Numbered from the stretch's first letter, positions 1-8,610 are shown. The stretch is 64,000 nt of DNA from Arthrobacter woluwensis (GCF_900105345.1 NZ_FNSN01000003.1:682001-746000); one strand, 5' to 3'. A program made the numbers and translations. Notes: generated from the letters alone by a model not told the origin.

Positions 1-1
1 T

Positions 2-223
2 ACGCCCTGGGTGCTGAGCTGGACCTTCGGCGGCGACCAGAAGGTCAAGGCCGTGCCCGGCGCGACGTTCGTGCAGCGTGGCGCCGAGGTGTCGGTCAGT
101 GCGCGCGGCAGGGCCACGTCCCTGGCGCCCGGCGCTGAAACGTCCCTCGTCGTGCGGGGCGTCGGAGCGGCCGACGCGCCGTGGCAGTTCCGCCTCAACG
201 GCGCGGCCTGCGCGACCCGCTGA
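2..223 (+). CDS. C-terminal end of a secreted protein with a family 2 carbohydrate-binding module (partial)
   Basis: The window opens inside this gene, so only the last 73 residues are visible. They read as the second half of a CBM2 domain: a WVLSWTFGG strand, a central A-x-F-x-Q-x-G-x-x-V-S-V strand, the LAPGAETSLVVRG turn, and the closing FRLNGAAC with the terminal cysteine that CBM2 uses in a disulfide. CBM2 modules bind crystalline cellulose, chitin or xylan and usually sit at the end of secreted glycosidases or lytic polysaccharide monooxygenases. The catalytic part lies outside the window. Its position just before the cellobiose uptake operon fits a cellulase-type enzyme, but that is inference. 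Confidence 0.75.
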   Translation, partial: TPWVLSWTFGGDQKVKAVPGATFVQRGAEVSVSARGRATSLAPGAETSLVVRGVGAADAPWQFRLNGAACATR

Positions 224-284
224 GCCCGCCCGGGCCGGCGGAGGGGGACCTTCCGCCTGAAGAATCCGGGATCAATGAAATCCA

Positions 285-312
285 TTGACACGCGTGGGAG
301 CGCTCTCATACA
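285..312 (+). promoter_or_regulatory. Candidate cebE promoter
   Basis: A consensus -35 TTGACA lies at 285-290. A weak -10 CATACA lies at 307-312, 16 bases downstream. The upstream CebR operator fills the spacer and the second operator sits at or just after the expected transcription start, so bound repressor would block polymerase. The -10 match is poor and is inferred from spacing. Confidence 0.45.
295..308. promoter_or_regulatory. CebR operator 1 (imperfect)
   Basis: TGGGAGCGCTCTCA differs at one position from the 14-bp palindrome TGGGAGCGCTCCCA, which is the known CebR (LacI family) binding site in Streptomyces. It overlaps the spacer of the candidate cebE promoter and lies 31 bp from operator 2, about three helical turns, so both would face the same side of the DNA. 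Confidence 0.8.
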
Positions 313-325
313 CTCAAATTCCTTT

Positions 326-339
326 TGGGAGCGCTCCCA
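326..339. promoter_or_regulatory. CebR operator 2 (perfect palindrome)
   Basis: TGGGAGCGCTCCCA is a perfect 14-bp palindrome identical to the CebR site described in Streptomyces cellulose-utilisation regulons. It lies in the cebE leader, 44 bases before the GTG start. Cellobiose is the known inducer that releases CebR from such sites. Confidence 0.88.
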
Positions 340-382
340 CGCCCCACCTCTCGCATCATCACACGCACACAAAGGAGTGCCC

Positions 383-1654
383 GTGAAACTCACCCCACGC
401 AGATTGCTCGTCCCCGTCGCGGCGGCCGTCGCCGCCGCATCCCTGGTGCTGACCGGCTGTTCCAGTGGCGACACCCCGTCCGATCCGAATGCCCCCGTCA
501 CCCTCACCGTCGCAACCTTCAACGACTTCGGGTACACCGATGCGCTGCTGAAGGAGTACACGGCGTCCCACCCGAACGTGAAGATCGTGCACAACCGGGC
601 CGCCACCAGCAACGAGGCCCGCGAGAACTACTTCCAGAAGATCGGCAAGTCCGGCCTGGCCGACGTCGAAGCCATCGAGGTCGACTGGCTTCCCGAGGTC
701 ATGAAGTACTCCGATCTGCTCGCACCGGTCGACGCGAAACTCAAGGACCGCTGGCTCGACTGGAAGACCGCGGCCGCCACGGACAAGGACGGAAACCTCA
801 TCGGCTACGGCACCGACATCGGCCCGGAAGCTGTCTGCTACCGCAGTGACCTGTTCGCCGCCGCCGGTCTTCCCACCGATCGTGAAGCCGTGGCCAAGCT
901 GCTCCAGGGCGACTGGGACCACTACTTCGACGTGGGCGCGAAGTACACCGCCGCCACGGGCAAGCCCTTCTTCGACTCGGCCGGCGGGACCTACCAGGGC
1001 ATCGTCAACCAGATCGAGGCCGCCTATGAGGACCCCAAGAGCGGTGAGGTCACCGCGACGACGAACGCCGAGGTCAAGACGGCTTACGACAAGGTTCTGA
1101 AGGCCAGCAGGACGCAGTCGGCGCACCTCAGCCAGTGGTCACCCGACTGGATGAAGGGCCTGTCGAACGGCTCCTTCGCCACGATGCTCTGCCCCGGATG
1201 GATGCTGGGCGTGATCTCGGGCAATGCCAAGGGCGTCAAGGGTTGGGACATCGCCAATGTCTTCCCCAACGGCGGCGGCAACTGGGGCGGTTCGTATCTG
1301 ACGGTGCCCAAGAACGGGAAGAACGTCAATGCCGCGCAGGAGCTTGCGGACTGGCTGACGGACCCCGCTCAGCAGATGAAGGCGTTCTCCAACGCCGGAA
1401 CCTTCCCGAGCCAGCAGAAGGCGCTCACTGACAAGACCCTGCTCGGCTCGACCGACAAGTACTTCAACAATGCGCCCGTCGGCAAGATCCTGTCCGAGCG
1501 CGCGAAGGCCGTGACGGTGGCGCCGTTCAAGGGGCAGCGCTACTTCCCGATCAACGACGCGATGCAGAAGGCCCTGACCCGCGTGGAGGAACGGACCCAG
1601 GACGCGGAGACCTCCTGGAAGCAGTGGACTGACGAAGTCAAGGCACTGAAGTAA
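383..1654 (+). CDS. cebE: Cello-oligosaccharide ABC transporter, solute-binding lipoprotein (CebE-like)
   Basis: A 423-residue extracellular solute-binding protein of the sugar ABC type. The start is GTG at 383, five bases after AAAGGAG. An upstream in-frame ATG at 275 would translate through the operators and is rejected. Residues 1-26 form a lipoprotein signal (basic VKLTPRRLL, Ala/Val-rich core, lipobox LTGC), so the mature protein is anchored outside the membrane. The rest has the usual alternating alpha/beta lobes and Trp-rich ligand-contact segments. It heads an operon with two permeases and a beta-glucosidase, behind CebR operators. That context assigns cellobiose or cellotriose as substrate; sequence alone does not. 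No ATPase gene is present, so a shared ATPase such as MsiK would be needed. Confidence 0.88.
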   Translation: MKLTPRRLLVPVAAAVAAASLVLTGCSSGDTPSDPNAPVTLTVATFNDFGYTDALLKEYTASHPNVKIVHNRAATSNEARENYFQKIGKSGLADVEAIEVDWLPEVMKYSDLLAPVDAKLKDRWLDWKTAAATDKDGNLIGYGTDIGPEAVCYRSDLFAAAGLPTDREAVAKLLQGDWDHYFDVGAKYTAATGKPFFDSAGGTYQGIVNQIEAAYEDPKSGEVTATTNAEVKTAYDKVLKASRTQSAHLSQWSPDWMKGLSNGSFATMLCPGWMLGVISGNAKGVKGWDIANVFPNGGGNWGGSYLTVPKNGKNVNAAQELADWLTDPAQQMKAFSNAGTFPSQQKALTDKTLLGSTDKYFNNAPVGKILSERAKAVTVAPFKGQRYFPINDAMQKALTRVEERTQDAETSWKQWTDEVKALK

Positions 1655-1660
1655 CGCCGC

Positions 1661-1697
1661 GGCGGGGCCGCTTCCCGTTCATCAGGGCGGCCCCGCC
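1661..1697 (+). other. Intercistronic stem-loop between cebE and cebF
   Basis: An 11-bp perfect inverted repeat (GGCGGGGCCGC at 1661-1671 pairing with 1687-1697) encloses a 15-base loop, directly after the cebE stop. There is no T-run. Such hairpins often stabilise the upstream message so that the binding protein is made in excess over the permeases. That role is inferred. Confidence 0.6.
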
Positions 1698-1738
1698 CCT
1701 ACCCGCCTTCCCGCCCGGACAACCCACTAGGACCTGTC

Positions 1739-2677
1739 ATGACCACTGTCACGCCGCGGCGTTTCGGCTTCGGAGCGCGCCTCTCGCGCTGGGACCTGAA
1801 GTTCTCGCCCTACCTCTACATTTCGCCGTTCTTCCTGCTGTTCCTCGTCGTGGGGCTTTTCCCCATCGCCTATACGGCGATCATCTCGTTCATGGACTGG
1901 GACCAGGTCCGCGGCAAAGGGACCTGGATCGGATTCGACCAGTACGCCTACGTGCTGGGCCAGCCGAAGTTCTGGATCGCCCTCCGCAACACCTTCAGCA
2001 TCTTCCTGCTCTCCAGCGTTCCTCAGATGGTGTTCGCGGTGTTCCTCGCCGCGCTCCTCGACCAGAACCTGCGCGCGAAGACTTTCTGGCGCATGGGAGT
2101 GCTGCTGCCCTACGTCGTCGCGCCTGTCGCCGTCGCGCTCATCTTCTCGAATCTGTTCGGTGACCGGTACGGCCTCGTCAACACCGCGCTGCAGGGCATC
2201 GGCCTGGAGCCGATCCCGTGGCACACCAACGCTTTCGCCAGTCACATCGCGATCGCCACGATGGTGAACTTCCGCTGGACGGGCTACAACACGCTGATCC
2301 TGCTGGCCGCGATGCAGGCCATCCCCCGCGACTATTACGAGGCCGCGACGGTGGACGGCGCGGGCCGGTTCCGCCAGTTCTTCGCCATCACGCTGCCGAG
2401 TCTGCGCCCGACGCTCATCTTCGTCGTCATCACGTCCACCATCGGCGGTCTGCAGATATTCGACGAGCCCCGGATGTATGACCAGTACGGGACCGGGGGG
2501 TCGAACAGCCAGTGGCTGACCATCTCCCTGTACCTCTACAACATCGGCTGGGGCGAATGGAACTTCGGACGCGCGGCCGCCCTGGCCTGGCTCCTGTTCC
2601 TCATCGTGCTCGTCATCGGCGCGATCAACATGCTCATCACCCGCGCCCTGGTGCGCACGGACGGAGACCAGCGATGA
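1739..2677 (+). CDS. cebF: Cello-oligosaccharide ABC transporter permease (CebF-like)
   Basis: A 312-residue inner-membrane permease of the MalF/UgpA type. About six hydrophobic helices are visible, the first at residues 24-46. The EAA loop that contacts the ATPase is present near residues 201-226 (YYEAATVDGAG, then a LPSLRPTL segment). The start is ATG 1739 with AGGA six bases upstream. Its stop overlaps the start of the next permease by four bases (ATGA), so the two are translationally coupled and probably form the heterodimeric channel. Substrate is inferred from the operon. Confidence 0.88.
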   Translation: MTTVTPRRFGFGARLSRWDLKFSPYLYISPFFLLFLVVGLFPIAYTAIISFMDWDQVRGKGTWIGFDQYAYVLGQPKFWIALRNTFSIFLLSSVPQMVFAVFLAALLDQNLRAKTFWRMGVLLPYVVAPVAVALIFSNLFGDRYGLVNTALQGIGLEPIPWHTNAFASHIAIATMVNFRWTGYNTLILLAAMQAIPRDYYEAATVDGAGRFRQFFAITLPSLRPTLIFVVITSTIGGLQIFDEPRMYDQYGTGGSNSQWLTISLYLYNIGWGEWNFGRAAALAWLLFLIVLVIGAINMLITRALVRTDGDQR

Positions 2678-3585
2678 CCACCGCGACGCGCACCACCGCC
2701 CGTGACCGCGTCACCACGACGGCGCCCACCCCGCCCGCCTCGCCGCGCACCCGACGCGTCCGCGGCGCCCGCCCCGGATGGTTCGTGTACGGGTGCCTCG
2801 GCCTCGTCCTGGCCGGAAGCGTCTTCCCGTTCTACTGGTCGTTCCTGATCGGTTCGGGGGACGCCTACACGCTCCGGGACCCTCACATGTCCTGGATCCC
2901 CGGCGGCAATTTCCTCGCCAACGCCCTGACCGTGGTCAACGATCCGGCGTTGAACTTCTGGAAGGCCCTGTGGAACTCGGTCTTCACCTCGGCGCTGATC
3001 GCGCTCTCCGTGGTGTTCTTCTCGACGCTCGCAGGCTGGGCGTTCGCCAAGCTCCGCTTCCGTGGGCGTGGCTGGCTGCTCGCGTTCGTCGTCGGGACCA
3101 TGGCGGTGCCGACCCAGCTGGGTGTCGTCCCGCTGTATGTGCTCTTCAATGAGCTCGGCTGGACGGGCAAGACGGGCGCCGTCATCGTCCCCGCGCTCGT
3201 GAGTGCTTTCGGCGTGTTCTGGATGACCCAGTACCTGCAGCAGGCGGTGCCGGATGAGCTGATCGAGGCGGCCCGGATGGACGGGGCCAGCTCCTTCCGC
3301 ACCTTCTGGACCATCGGCCTGCCGGCAGCCCGTCCCGCGGCGTCGATGCTCGGGCTGTTCACGTTCGTCTCGGCCTGGAACAACTTCTTCTGGCCGTTCA
3401 TCGTGCTCGACCGGCAGGACCCGACCCTTCCGGTGGCCCTGTCGCTGCTGCAGTCCAACCATTTCGTCGACTACTCGATCGTGCTCGCAGGTGTGCTGCT
3501 GTCGACCATCCCGTTGCTGATCCTGTTCGCCGGAGCAGGAAAGCAACTGGTCAGCGGCATCATGCAGGGTGCGGTGAAAGGATGA
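2674..3585 (+). CDS. cebG: Cello-oligosaccharide ABC transporter permease (CebG-like)
   Basis: A 303-residue permease of the MalG/UgpE type. The start is ATG 2674, inside the overlap with cebF. The first 35 residues are a Thr/Pro/Arg-rich cytoplasmic tail, followed by six hydrophobic segments. The EAA loop is clear (LIEAARMDGASSFRTF, then a LPAARPA segment). It ends in an ATGA overlap with the beta-glucosidase gene, so all downstream genes are coupled. It should pair with CebF to import cellobiose and related oligosaccharides. Confidence 0.88.
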   Translation: MTTATRTTARDRVTTTAPTPPASPRTRRVRGARPGWFVYGCLGLVLAGSVFPFYWSFLIGSGDAYTLRDPHMSWIPGGNFLANALTVVNDPALNFWKALWNSVFTSALIALSVVFFSTLAGWAFAKLRFRGRGWLLAFVVGTMAVPTQLGVVPLYVLFNELGWTGKTGAVIVPALVSAFGVFWMTQYLQQAVPDELIEAARMDGASSFRTFWTIGLPAARPAASMLGLFTFVSAWNNFFWPFIVLDRQDPTLPVALSLLQSNHFVDYSIVLAGVLLSTIPLLILFAGAGKQLVSGIMQGAVKG

Positions 3586-5009
3586 CCCGTATGTCCCGAC
3601 CCTTCCCGGAGAAGTTCCTCTTCGGCGCCGCGACCGCCGCGTATCAGATCGAGGGCGCCGCCTTCGACGACGGGCGCACCGCGTCGATCTGGGACGCGTT
3701 CAGCCGGGTCCCCGGGGCCGTGGTGAACGGCGACACCGGGGACGTGGCGTGCGACCACTACAACCGGTACCCCCAGGACGTCGCGCTCATGCGGGAACTG
3801 GGCCTGCAGAGTTACCGGTTCTCGGCGTCGTGGTCGCGCGTGCGGCCGGACGGCGGGGCGGTGAACCCGGCCGGCGTCGCGTTCTACGACCGCCTGGTCG
3901 ACGAGCTCCTGGAAGCGGGCATCCTGCCCTGGCTGACGCTCTACCACTGGGACATGCCGCAGGCACTGGAGGAGAAGGGCGGCTGGACCGTCCGCGAGAC
4001 CTCGGACCGGTTCGTCGAGTACGGGCTCACCCTGCATGACGCGCTCGGCGACCGGGTGCGGCACTGGACGACGCTGAATGAGCCGTGGTGCTCGTCGTTC
4101 CTCTCTTACACCGCGGGGGCGCACGCCCCGGGCCGGTACGACGTCGGCGACGGACTGCTCGCCGCCCACCACCTGCTGCTCGCCCACGGCCGCATGATCG
4201 AGGCCCTGCGCGAGCGGGATGACGCGCTGGAATGCGGGATCACGCTCAACCTGACGGTCGCGGACGCCGCGGATCCGCAGGATCCCGCCGATCTCGACGC
4301 CGCCCGGAGGATCGACGGACAGTTCAACCGGTGGTTCCTCGACCCGGTGCTCCAGGGCTCCTACCCGGAGGACACCGTGGAAGACATCCGAGCGGCGCAC
4401 CCGGAAGCGGTGACACGGTGGGAGGCGGCCGTCCAGGACGGAGACCTCGCCTCGATGTCCACGCCACTCGACTGGCTGGGCGTCAATTACTACCACGGTG
4501 AGCTCGTGTCGGGGCATGCTCCCCGGCGCGCGGACGAGCAGGCGCCGGGAGGCGATGCCCACGTCTCCCGGCGCACGGAGTCGCCGTTCCCGGCCGCCGA
4601 GGGGGTGCACTGGGTCGAACGCGGGCTCCCGCGCACCGGCATGGACTGGGAGGTGCAGCCCGACGGCCTGCGGCGGGTGCTGCAGCGCGTCGCCGAGTCC
4701 GCCCCCGGCCTGCCGCTGTACGTCACCGAGAACGGTGCGGCGTACGACGACGAACTCGTGGACGGCCGGGTTCCCGACACGGAGCGCGCCGCGTTCCTGA
4801 AGGACCACCTCGGCGCCGTCCTCGCGGCGATCGACGCGGGAGCCGACGTCCGCGGCTACTTCTACTGGTCGCTGCTCGACAACTACGAGTGGGCCTGGGG
4901 ATACGAGAAGCGGTTCGGGATCGTCCGCGTCGACTACGAGACGCAGGAGCGCCTGGTGAAGGACTCGGGGCTGGAATACCGGCGCATCATCGCCGAACGC
5001 GCCGTGTGA
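3582..5009 (+). CDS. bglC: Family 1 beta-glucosidase (BglC-like)
   Basis: A 475-residue GH1 enzyme of normal family length. The N-terminus has the GH1 signature FLFGAATAAYQIEGA. The acid/base glutamate is E167 in TLNEPW and the nucleophile is E383 in VTENG. The substrate-binding W-x-x-x-x-x-Y-E region (LLDNYEWAWGYEKRFG) is intact near the end. There is no signal peptide, so it is cytoplasmic and would split imported cellobiose to glucose. The start is ATG 3582, overlapping cebG; ATG 3591 is an alternative. It is the last gene of the cebEFG operon and is followed by a strong hairpin. Confidence 0.93.
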   Translation: MTRMSRPFPEKFLFGAATAAYQIEGAAFDDGRTASIWDAFSRVPGAVVNGDTGDVACDHYNRYPQDVALMRELGLQSYRFSASWSRVRPDGGAVNPAGVAFYDRLVDELLEAGILPWLTLYHWDMPQALEEKGGWTVRETSDRFVEYGLTLHDALGDRVRHWTTLNEPWCSSFLSYTAGAHAPGRYDVGDGLLAAHHLLLAHGRMIEALRERDDALECGITLNLTVADAADPQDPADLDAARRIDGQFNRWFLDPVLQGSYPEDTVEDIRAAHPEAVTRWEAAVQDGDLASMSTPLDWLGVNYYHGELVSGHAPRRADEQAPGGDAHVSRRTESPFPAAEGVHWVERGLPRTGMDWEVQPDGLRRVLQRVAESAPGLPLYVTENGAAYDDELVDGRVPDTERAAFLKDHLGAVLAAIDAGADVRGYFYWSLLDNYEWAWGYEKRFGIVRVDYETQERLVKDSGLEYRRIIAERAV

Positions 5010-5030
5010 GGCCGTCCGCGCGGCCCGGCT

Positions 5031-5077
5031 CACGCACCGGTGCGGATCGGGGGATCCCCGGTCCGCACCGGTGCGTG
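5031..5077. terminator. Hairpin between bglC and cebR
   Basis: A perfect 16-bp inverted repeat (5031-5046 with 5062-5077) has a 15-base loop that contains the smaller palindrome GGGGATCCCC. It lies 21 bases after the bglC stop and before the cebR leader, so it most likely ends the ceb operon. There is no T-run, as is common in actinobacteria. Confidence 0.65.
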
Positions 5078-5166
5078 GCCCCGCCGCTGCCCGAAAGGCG
5101 GGCAGTGTAAGATCACGGCTGTCATCCGCGACGAACCCGAAGCGTATGCAGGAGAACGGAGCAGGG

Positions 5167-6195
5167 GTGGATCACAAGGAAAACGCGGCCCGGCCGACAC
5201 TGGAAGAAGTCGCGGCCGCTGCCGGGGTGTCCCGATCCACGGTGTCGCGGGTGGTGAACGGTTCCACCGCGGTGAGTGCTGAGGCCCTGGAAGCAGTGGA
5301 AGCCGCCATCGAACGGCTCGGCTACGTGCCGAATCGCGCCGCACGCTCCCTGGCCACCCGCCAGACCCATGCGATCGCCCTGGTCGTTCCAGAGGACACC
5401 ACCCGCTTCTTCGGAGACCCGTTCTTCGCCGCCGTGGTGGCCGGGATCAGTGACCGGATCGCCCGTTCGGACTATGTCCTGAACCTGCTGGTGGCCAGCG
5501 ACGATCCGGACGGGCGGGTCACCGGCTTCGTCCGCAACGGCGGCGTGGACGGGGCGATCGTCCTCTCGTATCACACGAGCGATGCCTTCATCGACAGCAT
5601 CGTCGAGGCCGTTCCCGTGGTCTTCGGCGGCCGCCCGTGGGCCGAGCGGGAGAGCGACTACGTCGTCGACGTCGACAATGTCACCGGCGCGCGGTACGCC
5701 GCCGACCACCTGATCAGCACGGGACGCACCAGGATCGCGACCATCACCGGTTCCCTGTCGATGGGGGCCGCGGAGGACCGGCTCCAGGGATTCCGCAAGG
5801 CGCTCCTCGACGCCGGGCTGGAACCCTTCGCGGAAGTCCCCGGCGACTACTTCGAGGCCGACGGTGTCCGGGCCGCCCGCGAGCTGCTCGCCCGGGCCGC
5901 GGAACCGGGCGGGCGGCTGCCCGATGCGATCTTCGCGGCGAACGATCTCATGGCCCGGGGCGCGCTGGAGACCCTCACCGCGGAAGGGATCCGGGTTCCG
6001 GAAGACGTCGCGATCGTCGGTTATGACGACTCCCCGGTCGCGATCTCCACGAACCCGCCCCTGACCACGATCCGCCAGCCCCTCCATGCGCTGGGCGAGG
6101 CGACGGCCGGCGTCCTCATCGACCTGCTCACCGGGGCCACGCCGCCCCGCAGGACTGTCCTGGAGACCGAGCTCGTGGTGCGCGGATCCGCCTGA
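5167..6195 (+). CDS. cebR: LacI-family repressor of the cellobiose operon (CebR-like)
   Basis: A 342-residue LacI-family regulator. The helix-turn-helix is at residues 11-30 (TLEEVAAAAGVSRSTVSRVV) and the hinge helix follows (GYVPNRAARSLATRQT). The periplasmic-binding-protein-like sensor fills the rest, with AIFAANDLMA and IVGYDDSPVA segments typical of the family. GTG 5167 is chosen because GGAG lies five bases upstream and family members begin close to the HTH; ATG 5146 is an alternative. The perfect CebR palindromes before cebE and the linkage to bglC make cellobiose-responsive repression the best guess. No operator is seen before this gene. Confidence 0.87.
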   Translation: MDHKENAARPTLEEVAAAAGVSRSTVSRVVNGSTAVSAEALEAVEAAIERLGYVPNRAARSLATRQTHAIALVVPEDTTRFFGDPFFAAVVAGISDRIARSDYVLNLLVASDDPDGRVTGFVRNGGVDGAIVLSYHTSDAFIDSIVEAVPVVFGGRPWAERESDYVVDVDNVTGARYAADHLISTGRTRIATITGSLSMGAAEDRLQGFRKALLDAGLEPFAEVPGDYFEADGVRAARELLARAAEPGGRLPDAIFAANDLMARGALETLTAEGIRVPEDVAIVGYDDSPVAISTNPPLTTIRQPLHALGEATAGVLIDLLTGATPPRRTVLETELVVRGSA

Positions 6196-6255
6196 GTCCT
6201 GGCCCTCCGGTCCGGCGTAACCCCGGCGTGACAGCCGCGGCACTAGGCTGGAGGG

Positions 6256-6708
6256 ATGGTGACACCGGAGAAGGAGCACGCCGAGCACGACGCCGCCGTG
6301 GCCCGTATTCAGACGGGCCTGACCACGGTCAGCAGGCGGGGGAGCGCCCGGCTGAGGCGCTCCAACCAGACGCTCTCGCCGGTGGACCATTCGATGCTGG
6401 AGTACATCCGTTCGCACCCCGGGTGCCGCGCCGTGGACATGGCCACCCACTTCGAGCTCAACCGGTCCACGGTGTCCCGGCAGCTCGCGGCGCTCACCCG
6501 CATGGGCCTCATGGCCGTGGTGGATCCGGAGTCCACGGCACGGAGCCAGGCCCTGCGCCTCACCCCGGAGGGCGAGGCGGCGCTGGAGACCTCGGCCCGC
6601 CTGCTCAATGAAGTCATGATCGAACGGCTCGCCGACTGGTCCAACGAGGACCTGGAGGCGTTCGCCGAAATGCTGGACCGCTTCAACGCCGCCATGGGGG
6701 AGAACTAG
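6256..6708 (+). CDS. MarR-family transcriptional regulator
   Basis: A 150-residue winged-helix regulator. The recognition helix region is residues 60-90 (VDMATHFELNRSTVSRQLAALTRMGL), followed by the wing (STARSQALRLTPEG). It is unlinked to an obvious target: the next gene downstream is convergent and cebR upstream ends with its own unit. GGAGG directly abuts ATG 6256, so GTG 6259 may be the real start. The ligand and target are unknown. Confidence 0.85.
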   Translation: MVTPEKEHAEHDAAVARIQTGLTTVSRRGSARLRRSNQTLSPVDHSMLEYIRSHPGCRAVDMATHFELNRSTVSRQLAALTRMGLMAVVDPESTARSQALRLTPEGEAALETSARLLNEVMIERLADWSNEDLEAFAEMLDRFNAAMGEN

Positions 6709-6745
6709 GACGTAGCGCCGGGAGGCCCCGGTCGCGCAGGAGCAG

Positions 6746-8413
6746 TCATCCGACCGAATGCAGGATGTGATCGCCGAGGATCGCGCGAGCGGTCTGCATC
6801 CCCCCGGACAGAGATGCGGAATCGAAACCGGCGTGGTCCAGGACTCGGTGGGCGATGTGCGAGCGTACCCCGGATCCGCACAGCACTCTGACTGGACGGT
6901 TGTCGACCGTGGCTTTCAACTCGTCGAGGCGCCCGCGAAGTTCGGTGTGCGGGATGTTGAGCGACCCCGGCAGGTGTCCAGAGGCGTACTCGTCACGGCT
7001 GCGGACATCCAGGATCAAAGCGTCGTGACGGAGGTGCTCCCACTCCTCGGCGTACCACAAGCGCAGGGTGCCGTCGAGGGCGTTCTGGCCCACCATTCCG
7101 ACCAGGTTCACCGGGTCTTTCGCGCTTCCGTAGATAGGCGAATACGCGAGATCGAGATCGATCAGGTCTGCGACATGGAATTCAGCACGGATGGCAGTGG
7201 CAAGAACATCTATGCGCTTGTCGACGCCCTCTTTCCCGACCGCTTGTGCTCCAAGCAACAGACCGTCGTCTTTGCGGATGTGAACCACCAGGGAAAGCGG
7301 AGTTGCCCCGGGGAAGTATCCGGCGTGATTCGATGGATGAAGATGGAGGGTTTGGTGGTCGACGCCGGCCTTCCGCAGTGAGGCCCGGTTTGCACCGGTG
7401 GTTGCGGCCGTGAGTTCTCCGACGCGGATGATTGCAGTCCCCGTCGTTGCCGGTGCGGGCCGGGCCGATTCCGGTCGCACGAGGTGATCAGCGACCTGAC
7501 GACCTGAGCGATTCGCGGGTCCGGCGAGGGTGACGGGGTGACGAGTGCCGGTCACATGGTCGGTCTGCAGGGTGGCATCCCCAGCTGCGTACACCCCGGG
7601 GAGGTTGGTGCGACCATACTCGTCCACGACTATGGCGCCCCGTTCGCACGCCACTCCGGCCTTTTCGAAGATGGCCGTGTCCGGCCGGACGCCGGCGGCC
7701 AGGACGAGGAGGTCCGCCTGGACCTGGTGGCCGTCAGAGAGGACGACCGTGTCGCGCGTGTCGCCGGACACGATCCTTTCCACCGTCGCGTTGGAGTGAA
7801 CGGTGATGCCGAGCCTGCTCGCTTCGGTGGTGACGAGGGCGGCCAGCTCAGCTTCCACAGGGGACAGTATGTGCGGACCGCGTGTGACGAGGTCTACCTT
7901 GAGGCCCTGGGCTGCAAAGGCTTCGGCGGCCTCAACGCCGATGAAGCCCCCACCCAGGACGACTGCATGCCGCGCTCCTGATTCGAGCGCCGTGCGGTGT
8001 GCCAACGCGTCGTCAACGGTGCGGAGGGTGTGAACACGCGGTGAATCGAGTCCAGGAATGGCCGGGCGGAACACCGAGGCTCCGGGGGCGAGGATCAGTT
8101 CGTCGTAGTGGATCTGCTGTTCTCCGGCAGGCGTTTCCACGGTCACGTGGTGTGCGGAGGCATCCAGCCCGATGACGCTGTGTTCAAGTCGCACATCGAT
8201 GTTCAACGCGGCTCTCAAGGATGCTGGGTTGTGAAGCAGGAGGTCTTCGGCCTCCAGGATCTCACCGCCTACATAGTAAGGAAGACCGCAGTTGGCGAAT
8301 GAGACGTGACGCCCACGTTCCAGCACGACGATCTCGGCGTCTTCATCCAAGCGCCTTGCACGTGCTGCCGCGCTCATGCCGGCGGCGACGCCGCCAACGA
8401 TGACGACTCGCAT
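6746..8413 (-). CDS. CoA-disulfide / CoA-persulfide reductase with C-terminal rhodanese domain
   Basis: A 555-residue FAD- and NAD(P)H-dependent reductase. It has the N-terminal FAD motif VIVGGVAAGMSAA, the single redox cysteine C42 in SFANCGLPYY that defines CoA-disulfide reductases, a second nucleotide-binding motif (VVLGGGFIGVEAAEA) and the dimerisation domain. A C-terminal rhodanese domain carries C512 in CGSGVRS. Such fusions reduce CoA or other low-molecular-weight persulfides and polysulfides. The start is ATG 8413, seven bases after GAGGGG; GTG 8428 would overlap the upstream small gene. It is divergent from a CstR-like repressor, which supports persulfide detoxification over plain CoA-disulfide reduction. 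Confidence 0.88.
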   Translation of the reverse strand: MRVVIVGGVAAGMSAAARARRLDEDAEIVVLERGRHVSFANCGLPYYVGGEILEAEDLLLHNPASLRAALNIDVRLEHSVIGLDASAHHVTVETPAGEQQIHYDELILAPGASVFRPAIPGLDSPRVHTLRTVDDALAHRTALESGARHAVVLGGGFIGVEAAEAFAAQGLKVDLVTRGPHILSPVEAELAALVTTEASRLGITVHSNATVERIVSGDTRDTVVLSDGHQVQADLLVLAAGVRPDTAIFEKAGVACERGAIVVDEYGRTNLPGVYAAGDATLQTDHVTGTRHPVTLAGPANRSGRQVADHLVRPESARPAPATTGTAIIRVGELTAATTGANRASLRKAGVDHQTLHLHPSNHAGYFPGATPLSLVVHIRKDDGLLLGAQAVGKEGVDKRIDVLATAIRAEFHVADLIDLDLAYSPIYGSAKDPVNLVGMVGQNALDGTLRLWYAEEWEHLRHDALILDVRSRDEYASGHLPGSLNIPHTELRGRLDELKATVDNRPVRVLCGSGVRSHIAHRVLDHAGFDSASLSGGMQTARAILGDHILHSVG

Positions 8414-8424
8414 GGAGGGCCCCC

Positions 8425-8610
8425 TCACCGGCCGAAAATCCGCGAGAACAGACCCGGGCGGCTGTCGCGGGCCGCTGCGATCTCGGCTTCCGTGTGGACC
8501 TTATCGCACCACTGTGCTGCGGGCACGCTGCGCTTGACGGATGCGATGTGCTCGCCACATCCACTCCAGGTCGTCTTGCCGCACACCTTGCACGTTGTGG
8601 GATAGCACAT
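8425..8610 (-). CDS. Small cysteine-rich protein (zinc-ribbon-like)
   Basis: A 61-residue protein with a CKVCGKTTWSGCGEH cluster plus C3 and C35, arranged like a zinc ribbon. I recognise it only as a small conserved actinobacterial type. It precedes the reductase gene on the same strand, 11 bases apart, and its own start faces the CstR-like operators, so both genes probably share one promoter. The cysteines could bind zinc or act as a persulfide carrier; neither is shown. Confidence 0.7.
   Translation of the reverse strand: MCYPTTCKVCGKTTWSGCGEHIASVKRSVPAAQWCDKVHTEAEIAAARDSRPGLFSRIFGR

Noticed and set aside
275-382. N-terminal extension of CebE from ATG 275
   Set aside because: It would translate the promoter and both CebR operators; GTG 383 has AAAGGAG and starts directly at a lipoprotein signal.
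359-1126. 255-codon antisense frame inside cebE
   Set aside because: Opposite cebE, Arg/Gly/Val-rich, no family motif; a GC-rich antisense artefact.
2536-3546. 336-codon antisense frame opposite cebG
   Set aside because: Low-complexity Arg/Glu/Gln composition and no ribosome site; cebG has clear family motifs.
3471-5033. 520-codon antisense frame opposite bglC
   Set aside because: It mirrors the GH1 gene, which has intact catalytic motifs; composition is typical of antisense in high-GC DNA.
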